From Eoetvoesiella caeni (GTDB taxonomy: Bacteria > Pseudomonadota > Gammaproteobacteria > Burkholderiales > Burkholderiaceae_B): DNA of 64,000 nucleotides. The translations under genes and the position numbers were made by a program. The notes under the pieces are model-generated. The model did not search any database and was not told the DNA's origin. It was given only the letters and a program-made list of their open reading frames with translations. Location: assembly GCF_003315175.1 (NCBI RefSeq), contig NZ_QNRQ01000008.1, forward strand, positions 115,760-179,759. The letters are read 5' to 3'. Shown one piece after another: positions 57,446 to 64,000 of this stretch; the first letter of the stretch is position 1, and the number at the start of each line of letters is the position of its first letter.

Positions 57446-59816
57446 GCACACCACCGAACTGCTGGAACAGCACTTCGATACCGCCTTTGCCGAACCCGAT
57501 GGCATCAGGAAACTGCGCAAACTGATCCTGACCCTGGCCATGCAGGGCAAGCTGGTGCAGCAAGATCCGAGCGAGAAGCCTGCTAGCGAACTGCTGAAGG
57601 AGATTGAAGCCGAGAAACAGCGGCTGGTGAAGGACGGCAAGATCAAGAAACCCAAGTCCTTGCCGCCGATAAGGGAAGAAGAAAAGCTTTATTCGCTGCC
57701 GCAGGGATGGGAGTGGGCACGCCTGCAATCCTTTTCTGACTACAACGGTAGGCCCAATATTGATCCGAGCGAAATCGCCGAGGATACTTGGCTGCTTGAC
57801 TTGGAGGACATTGAAAAGGAAACCTCCCGGCTTATCGGTCGAGCAAGGTATTTCCAGCGTGAATCGAAATCGACAAAATCAACATTTAAGGAGGGAGATG
57901 TTCTTTATGGAAAGCTCCGTCCATATTTGGACAAAGTGTTGGTTGCAGACTCGGCTGGTGTCTGCACTACTGAGATAGTTCCGATTGTTCCATCCAAAGC
58001 AGTCATCCCTGAGTTTCTACGGTGGTTGTTAAAGCGCCCAGGTTTCCTTTCCCACGTAAACACGCTGATGTATGGCGTGAAAATGCCTCGCTTGGGAACA
58101 GAGGATGCCATCCATAGCGTTCATCCGATTCCACCAGTAAATGAGCAGTACCGTATCGTCGCCAAAATCGACGAGCTGATGGCGCGCTGCGACGAGCTTG
58201 AAAAACTGCACACTGCCCAACAGGAACAGCGCCTGACCGTCCATGCCGCCGCCATCAAGCAACTGTTGAACATCGCCGAACCCGACCAACACCAGCGCGC
58301 CCAGGCCTTCCTAGCCGAACACTTTGGCGAGCTCTACACCGTTAAGGAAAACGTCGCCGAGTTGCGCAAGGCCATCCTGCAACTGGCGGTGATGGGCAAA
58401 CTCGTCCCGCAAAAACCGAATGACCAGCCCGCCAGCGAGCTGCTGAAAGAGATCGAAGCCGAAAGACAGCGGCTGGTGAAGAAAGGCAAGATCAAGATAC
58501 CGAAGTCATTGCCACCGGTGACGGAAGAAGAAAAGCCGTATGCATTGCCACAGGGGTGGGAGTGGGCAAGGTTAGGAAACCTTGCATTATCCAGTGACTC
58601 AGGATGGAGTCCACAATGCCTCCCGGGAATGCGCAAAGGCCAAGAATGGGGGGTGCTCAAAGTCAGTGCCGTCTCTTGGGGAAAGTTTAACCCGGACGAG
58701 AACAAGGCACTTCCTGCGTCGCAAAATCCAAGGCTGGATTGCGAAGTCAAGAGTGGGGATTTTCTCATCTCGCGTGCAAATACAGACGAGCTCGTCGCAC
58801 GCAGCGTAGTAGTCAATGACGCCCCCCCACACCTTATGATGAGCGAAAAAATAGTCAGATTCACGCTTAGCTGTAGCGTGGATAAGGTGTTTGTAAACAT
58901 CGTAAATGGAGTTCCATATTCGCGTGCTTATTACATGGGGAACGCATCTGGAACCAGCAGTTCCATGAAGAATGTGAGCCGGGAAACGATGAGTTTGCTG
59001 CCGGTCTCACTCCCGCCATTGCAAGAGCAGCGTCGCATCGTCGCGAAAATCGATGAGTTGATGGGTTTGTGTAACTTTCTTGAGCAGAAAATCGATGCCG
59101 CAACCGGCAAACAGGCCGAATTGCTGAACGCGCTAATGCTCGCCCAATCACAAAACAACACAACGGAAAAACGCCGGCAAGCATCGCTTTCAACAGCCCA
59201 AGTCATTGACTTGGCTACCTACCGAGCCAACATAGGCTGCTATGCGTTCAGCAAACTCGCCAACGCCCAATACTTTGGTCGAACTGCCGCCGCCAAGGTG
59301 ATGTACCTAGCACAAGCCTACGTGGGCCTGGAGCTGGATCAGAAACCCGAGCGTGAAGCTGCCGGGCCACTGGATACCTGGATTTATGATTTCGAGCGGC
59401 AAGGTCAAGGAAAGCGCTGGTTCGAGGTCAATGAAAAGACCTTGGCCAACGGCAGGAAAAAGACGGAGTACCGCTGCTTGTCGGCGTTGTCGGAGCCTGC
59501 GGCGAGAGCCGAGGCATTGATGTCGTGCGAACAGAAAGCCGAATTCGACCGCTTGATCTACGCACTGGCCGACAAGACTACCGAACAGGTTGAGATCATC
59601 GCCACGCTTTTCGCCGTCTGGAACGATTTCCTGATTGACGGCATCCAGCCCGCCGACGAACAGATCATCACCGACATGCGCGAACACTGGCACGGGCGCA
59701 AAGCGCGCTTTGCGCCATCCGATCTCAAGCCGTGGCTTGTCTGGCTACGCAAGGAAAACTTCGTCCCTCGCGGACTGGGACCAAGAACCGTCCAGCAGCA
59801 ACGACTTGGTGTCTGA
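57438..59816 (+). CDS. hsdS: Type I restriction-modification specificity subunit with C-terminal extension
   Basis: At 792 residues this is ~200 longer than typical EcoAI-type HsdS (~590). Two target-recognition domains (~92-235 and ~378-525) are each introduced by the same conserved segment (45-97 and 329-379) and followed by a coiled coil (EQYRIVAKIDELMARC; EQRRIVAKIDELMGLC). Residues ~575-792 form an extra domain (FGRTAAAKVMYLAQAYVGLE, AAGPLDTWIYDF, KRWFEV) that loosely recalls DUF4065/SocA (Panacea-like) proteins. The recognition half-sites cannot be read from sequence. The DNA of the two recognition domains is A+T-richer than the conserved parts, as usual for exchanged specificity domains. 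Confidence 0.93.
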   Translation: MNKHTTELLEQHFDTAFAEPDGIRKLRKLILTLAMQGKLVQQDPSEKPASELLKEIEAEKQRLVKDGKIKKPKSLPPIREEEKLYSLPQGWEWARLQSFSDYNGRPNIDPSEIAEDTWLLDLEDIEKETSRLIGRARYFQRESKSTKSTFKEGDVLYGKLRPYLDKVLVADSAGVCTTEIVPIVPSKAVIPEFLRWLLKRPGFLSHVNTLMYGVKMPRLGTEDAIHSVHPIPPVNEQYRIVAKIDELMARCDELEKLHTAQQEQRLTVHAAAIKQLLNIAEPDQHQRAQAFLAEHFGELYTVKENVAELRKAILQLAVMGKLVPQKPNDQPASELLKEIEAERQRLVKKGKIKIPKSLPPVTEEEKPYALPQGWEWARLGNLALSSDSGWSPQCLPGMRKGQEWGVLKVSAVSWGKFNPDENKALPASQNPRLDCEVKSGDFLISRANTDELVARSVVVNDAPPHLMMSEKIVRFTLSCSVDKVFVNIVNGVPYSRAYYMGNASGTSSSMKNVSRETMSLLPVSLPPLQEQRRIVAKIDELMGLCNFLEQKIDAATGKQAELLNALMLAQSQNNTTEKRRQASLSTAQVIDLATYRANIGCYAFSKLANAQYFGRTAAAKVMYLAQAYVGLELDQKPEREAAGPLDTWIYDFERQGQGKRWFEVNEKTLANGRKKTEYRCLSALSEPAARAEALMSCEQKAEFDRLIYALADKTTEQVEIIATLFAVWNDFLIDGIQPADEQIITDMREHWHGRKARFAPSDLKPWLVWLRKENFVPRGLGPRTVQQQRLGV

Positions 59817-59837
59817 TTCCATAGGAGGCATTCCACC

Positions 59838-62800
59838 ATGCGCGTCACTGCAACCCATCTCGTACAGTGGTCAGACAGGCGCGAAGCGCAGGGAATGCTG
59901 CCTGTCCTTGTGAGACGATTGATCTCGGCTACGGCCCGGATCACAGCGATTGCTATGCCTGGTGGCGATTCCGTCAGTGCTCCCGGCTGGGATGGTGTCA
60001 TCGAGGTGACTCAAGGAAACCCTTGGGTTCCAACCAGCATCAGCTACTGGGAATTGGGTACTTCAAAAGAACCCGCATCCAAAGCCAGCAGTGATTTTGA
60101 GAAGCGCCTTGGACAGATCTCTGCGGAACAGGCAGCGCAAGCCACCTTTGTTTTTGTGACTCCCCGTCGCTGGCCTGGGAAAAGCGCATGGCGGGAGAAT
60201 GCTGCAAGCCGCAATGTCTGGGCAGACGTGCAGGTCTGGGATGCTGATGATCTGGAAGCTTGGCTGGAAACCTCCGCTTCGACAAGCTTGTGGTTGGGCA
60301 TGCAACTCGGTATTGCAGGCCATGGCATAGAGGCCGTAGAAAACTACTGGGCTCACTGGAGCAATCAGCCCAACCCTGCCATCACAATGTCAGCGCTGTT
60401 TAGCGGTCGAGAAGAATCAAGGCTCACGCTACAGAACAGTATTGAACAGCATGAGCCTTTGGTCTCTGTTATGGCAGACAGCCAGGCAGAAGCCGTTGCC
60501 TTTGTATGCGCGCAATTGATCGAAGACGGCCATTCTTCACGCGCCGCCTGCGTGACTTCGGAAGAAGGCTGGCAGTTTGTGGATGCCAACCCCGGCATTG
60601 AGTTGGTGGTCATCGCTGATAACCGGCTTGGCAGCTATCGAGCTCCACGCGAAGGAATGACTCTGGCTGTACCCATGGCTTTCGGAGATCGAGCCTTCAA
60701 TCTTATGGGCATTGGAGGACAGGCGATAGATCGAAAAATGGTGGAGCTTCGACGCCCAAGGCCAGATGAATTTGAGAAATCACTGCTTGAGCTTGGAATA
60801 GCAGCCTCTGATGCGGCCCGATGTACGCGAACTTTGGGAAGGTCATGGACGGTTTTTCGTCGATGGCATGCGCAAAATCCAGTCATCAAGAAACCGAAAT
60901 GGGTCGATGATGCTGATGTCACAAGCTTGCTAATCTTGACGTTGGTGGGGGCCTGGAATAGTGCGTCTGAAGGAGACAGGGCTTGCGTTGCGAAGATTGC
61001 CAACAGGCCCTACGAAGACATTGAAAGCGAGCTGTTGAGGCTGGCTACGCTGGATGACGCGCCTGTCCTCAAAATAGGTTCTCTCTGGAAAGCCAAGGCT
61101 CCGTTAGAGTTGTTACATCTGATGGCGCCGAAGCTGACAGACGCCATTCTGACAAGATTCTTTCAGATTGCCAGTGCAGTATTTGAACAACCCGATCCGG
61201 TGCTGGAACTGGAAGAAGACAAACGTTGGATGGCTTCCATTTATGGCAAGGTTCGTGAGCAATCTGGTGTTGTGTTGGACGCCATGACAGAATCGATCGC
61301 CAAGCTAGGTCATTTTTCTGACGGCTTCAATCATATCGCCATCGGCAATCATGTACGGCGTTTTGTTACTCAACTCTTGGAAGAAGCCAATGGAGAACGC
61401 TGGCTTTCCGTTTCGTCCTTTCTTCAGTCGTTTGCCGAGGCGGCTCCCGATGAGTTCTTGAACGCAGTTCAAAACAGTTTGCGAAAGCCTGGTAAGCCGG
61501 TTACCCAGTTAATCATAGAAACACAATCGTCCGGGATATCTGGACGTTGCTGGCATGCCGACCTGCTTTGGGCTTTGGAGTTATTGGCATGGTATCCCGG
61601 CCGACTCGGGCGGGTTGCAAATGTCCTTGCCGAACTGGCCGATGTGGAAGTGAAGGGTAACTGGGGTAACACGCCATTCAATACCCTGGTTTCCCTCTTT
61701 CGACACTGGTACCCGCAAACAGCCGCGTCAGTCGCACTGAGGCTCCGTGCGATTAGAAATATAGTCGATCGGTATCCTGAAACAGCATGGAATCTTTTGT
61801 TGGCCTTGATTCCTAGGCAGCATGATGTAGCTTCACCCAATGCAAAGCCTCGCTGGCGCGATGACGATGCTGATGCAGGCGATGTCGTCGCCGCTGTTGA
61901 GATCCTGCAATTTGTACCGCCAATCGCTGATTTGCTGATAGAGAAAGCTCAGGGAAACGCCCAGCGCATTGCCAATCTGGTCCCAAAGGTCGATAAACTG
62001 GATACGAGCTTCCGGGACAAAGTCATCGAACTGGTAGGAAACGCGAAAACCTTGCCCGATGAAGATCGAGCAATCGTCCGCAATGCCGTTAGGCAATTTC
62101 TGAACTGGCAAAACTCTTTTAATCAGGATGGCGGCAAGCACGATAGATATTCAGCTGATGCGTTGAGGCCATTGTTTGACACTCTGACCGCCGATGATCT
62201 GGTTATCCGCCATGCCTGGATTTTCTCCAACGGATGGGTAGAGCTGCCTGATGGGAGCGGGGAAGACTACAAAGAAGCGGACAAAGCCAGGGCAGCATTG
62301 CGCGCCTCAGCCGTCCGGGAAATATATAAAGTTCAAGGTTGGTCGGGCATTGCCAGATTGGCTAAGTGTTGTGACGACCCAAGGCTAGTTGGCTGGGAGC
62401 TTGTCACGGAGCCGTTTGAACGTGGCGATATGGAGCAATGGCTGTGTCAATGGTATATGGAACTACAGGGTCCCTCATTATATGATTCGCTGACCCAAGG
62501 CGTGCTGCATGCACTACCTCATGCAGAGTTCTTTGATTCTCTGAAAACATGCTTGCAGCAACTCGAACATAAGCGCGTGCCTTTGGAGAAGAAGGCTGGC
62601 TTCATGGTCAACGCCCCGCAAGGTATGGTCTTATGGCAGCTCGTCGAAGAGCAATCACAAGCGGTTCGCGATCATTTCTGGTTGGCTGTCTGGCTGTCGT
62701 ATATTCAGTCAGACAGAGATCATCTACTTTTCTGCATGGAAAAGCTGTTGGCAGCTGGCCGCTCACGAACAGCCCTGGAGGCGATGGGAGATCGCGCAAC

Positions 62801-63596
62801 CGAACTACCTGGTGCGCTGCTGATCCGAATGCTAAAAGGCATTGCCGCTGGTCAGGAGAAAAATACGGGCCTTCCGCAAACGTGGCGTATCTCCCGTGTG
62901 TTCAAGGCGCTTGCTAATGCCGGAGGCGATCACTCGGAAATGGCGAGCCTGGAATTTGCTTACTATCCAATGCTTGAATATGACAAGTATGGTGTACCTC
63001 ATTTGATGGCAGAGATACTGGGCAGGCCGGAATCTTTCATGGAGCTCATTTCTCTTGTCTTCACTCCTCATAATACGGAACGTGAGCCGTTGCCAGAACA
63101 CTTGCATGCAGCGGCGCAAACGGCCGTTTCTCTGATCCACGGTGGACGCGGTGTTCCGGGGAAAACGCCAGGAGGAGAAATTGATAGAGAGCTATTCGTC
63201 TCATGGATCAACAGAGTCCGGGAGTTGGCAAAAGAAAGAGATCTCGAAGCTGTCACTGATCTGACGGTGGGCGCCTGGCTCTCCGATTGGCCCTTGAACA
63301 AACATTTGGATTTTTGGCCAAACCCAATCATTGCTGAGTTTTTGGATGAGGATAATTGCGAAGATGTCAGACGGGGCTTTCATACGGGGGTTCATAATTC
63401 TCGAGGTGTCACCACCCGTATGCCATATGACGGTGGCACGCAAGAACGAAAAGCCGCTGAAGAATTCAGGCGCTTCGCCCGTCACTGGGAAGGCTCGAAA
63501 CCCAATCTTGCCACAATGATCGAAAGTCTTGCAAAATCATACGAGCACGAAGCTCTACAGCATGACGACGACGGGTTATGGACTCAAGAGTCATGA
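59838..63596 (+). CDS. Large putative defence protein: nuclease-like N terminus, P-loop-less STAND-like core, long helical C terminus
   Basis: This 1252-residue protein is of no family I can name. Residues 1-160 look like a PD-(D/E)xK-type domain: E16 in a first helix, D52 in SAPGWDGVIE, E72 in SYWELGTSK, a lysine at K82, then TFVFVTPRRWPGKSAW. Residues ~185-300 resemble an NTPase core (LFSGREESRLTLQNSI, then LVVIAD), but where GxxxxGKS should be there is SVMADSQAEAVAF, so no P-loop. From ~310 the rest is helix-rich, probably winged-helix then HEAT-like repeats. AGGAGG sits 9 bases before the ATG, and the gene is 21 bases after hsdS. All functional assignments are inference. Confidence 0.75.
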   Translation: MRVTATHLVQWSDRREAQGMLPVLVRRLISATARITAIAMPGGDSVSAPGWDGVIEVTQGNPWVPTSISYWELGTSKEPASKASSDFEKRLGQISAEQAAQATFVFVTPRRWPGKSAWRENAASRNVWADVQVWDADDLEAWLETSASTSLWLGMQLGIAGHGIEAVENYWAHWSNQPNPAITMSALFSGREESRLTLQNSIEQHEPLVSVMADSQAEAVAFVCAQLIEDGHSSRAACVTSEEGWQFVDANPGIELVVIADNRLGSYRAPREGMTLAVPMAFGDRAFNLMGIGGQAIDRKMVELRRPRPDEFEKSLLELGIAASDAARCTRTLGRSWTVFRRWHAQNPVIKKPKWVDDADVTSLLILTLVGAWNSASEGDRACVAKIANRPYEDIESELLRLATLDDAPVLKIGSLWKAKAPLELLHLMAPKLTDAILTRFFQIASAVFEQPDPVLELEEDKRWMASIYGKVREQSGVVLDAMTESIAKLGHFSDGFNHIAIGNHVRRFVTQLLEEANGERWLSVSSFLQSFAEAAPDEFLNAVQNSLRKPGKPVTQLIIETQSSGISGRCWHADLLWALELLAWYPGRLGRVANVLAELADVEVKGNWGNTPFNTLVSLFRHWYPQTAASVALRLRAIRNIVDRYPETAWNLLLALIPRQHDVASPNAKPRWRDDDADAGDVVAAVEILQFVPPIADLLIEKAQGNAQRIANLVPKVDKLDTSFRDKVIELVGNAKTLPDEDRAIVRNAVRQFLNWQNSFNQDGGKHDRYSADALRPLFDTLTADDLVIRHAWIFSNGWVELPDGSGEDYKEADKARAALRASAVREIYKVQGWSGIARLAKCCDDPRLVGWELVTEPFERGDMEQWLCQWYMELQGPSLYDSLTQGVLHALPHAEFFDSLKTCLQQLEHKRVPLEKKAGFMVNAPQGMVLWQLVEEQSQAVRDHFWLAVWLSYIQSDRDHLLFCMEKLLAAGRSRTALEAMGDRATELPGALLIRMLKGIAAGQEKNTGLPQTWRISRVFKALANAGGDHSEMASLEFAYYPMLEYDKYGVPHLMAEILGRPESFMELISLVFTPHNTEREPLPEHLHAAAQTAVSLIHGGRGVPGKTPGGEIDRELFVSWINRVRELAKERDLEAVTDLTVGAWLSDWPLNKHLDFWPNPIIAEFLDEDNCEDVRRGFHTGVHNSRGVTTRMPYDGGTQERKAAEEFRRFARHWEGSKPNLATMIESLAKSYEHEALQHDDDGLWTQES

Positions 63597-64000
63597 AAAT
63601 TCATCATTCGGGTGGGCACTATATGAACACATTGTCGTCTTGTAGTGACCGTAATTTGCCCGCATTGTTTTCATCATGTTGAGCACCCTGTGTACGTAAT
63701 ATGTACGCCTTGGTGTGATATTGGTACCACGATCTTTACAGCGGGTTACCACGGTGCCAACGGTATCCGCTAATGGACGCAGCCGCAGACTATCCTGTCC
63801 CCACGGTCTTTCATACATTCTTTGTGCTGCTGAGCCAGAGCACAAAGAATGTGGCCGCTGCGCTGGATTTCGATAGAAATTGGGGGCTGCGCCTTGGGGA
63901 CAATCGTAACGGCCCGCCCTGTACCGTCTAGAAGTCTCGGTTAAATCTCATCAAGATACGTGTCCATGTATTTTTTGAGATGTACACGTATTTTCATGAG
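63597..64000. other. Right end of window, no supported gene
   Basis: This stretch has mixed composition and holds a 13-bp perfect palindrome (63816-63851) and a smaller dyad TACGTGT...ACACGTA (63957-63990). An 84-codon minus-strand frame (63591-63845) overlaps the end of the large gene and resembles nothing I know; I do not call it a gene. The island's right border is not resolved. Confidence 0.55.
63816..63851. repeat. Perfect 13-bp inverted repeat with 10-base loop
   Basis: CATTCTTTGTGCT and AGCACAAAGAATG flank GCTGAGCCAG. There is no T-run, so a classic terminator is unlikely. It may be a recombination or protein-binding site, or assist 3'-end formation of the island operon. Confidence 0.75.

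Noticed and set aside
63591..63845. 84-codon minus-strand gene at the island end
   Set aside because: It overlaps the stop of the large gene, includes the palindrome, lacks a convincing ribosome site and matches no family I know.

Overview
The window looks like the chromosome of a Burkholderiales betaproteobacterium, most likely from the Alcaligenaceae (Bordetella / Achromobacter / Pusillimonas side). The evidence is the generally high G+C, the order lolB-ispE-tRNA-Gln-prs-rplY-pth-ychF, a metG/apbC divergent pair, a tandem glycine riboswitch ahead of gcvT-gcvH-gcvP, and a coq7-type ubiquinone hydroxylase. I could not run any search, so the genus is inferred.

Layout: 1-1.4 kb holds the end of an hpaB-hpaC two-component aromatic hydroxylase. 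1.4-4.9 kb (minus strand) holds a CDF metal exporter, metG and a small membrane protein. 4.9-15.6 kb (plus) holds apbC, tamA-tamB (outer membrane protein assembly), dcd, a large Orn/Lys/Arg decarboxylase and a BaiN-type flavoprotein. 15.7-20.6 kb is the glycine riboswitch and the glycine cleavage genes gcvT, gcvH and gcvP. 20.7-23.8 kb (minus) holds an omega-amino acid transaminase, folA, thyA and an OsmC-like protein. coq7 follows at 24.1 kb.

25.0-36.9 kb begins with a probable small RNA that displays the 16S rRNA anti-Shine-Dalgarno sequence in a hairpin loop. A surface-glycan cluster follows: an initiating glycosyl-1-phosphate transferase, UDP-HexNAc dehydrogenase and epimerase (a UDP-HexNAcA route), a MurJ/Wzx-like flippase, GT4 transferases including a two-domain fusion, and an AsnB-like amidotransferase that may amidate the uronic acid. 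Convergent to it is algC (phosphomannomutase/phosphoglucomutase). A pair of identical 31-base hairpin repeats lies just beyond it.

38.6-52.0 kb is core housekeeping: a GlcD/Dld-type FAD oxidase with a two-component system, a membrane methyltransferase, mutM, a TPR protein, lolB, ispE, tRNA-Gln(TTG), prs, rplY, pth, a CPBP-family membrane protease and ychF. The 3' half of ispE has abruptly lower G+C than its 5' half and ends one base before the tRNA gene, which suggests a recombined mosaic gene.

52.1-63.6 kb is an accessory defence island of different composition: hsdR, hsdM, a DUF1016/YhcG-type nuclease, an unusually long hsdS with an extra C-terminal domain, and a 1252-residue protein of unknown family. 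The 1252-residue protein looks like a nuclease-headed, STAND-like protein whose P-loop has been lost. This island, and that last protein in particular, is the best candidate for something undescribed. The last 400 bases hold no convincing gene.
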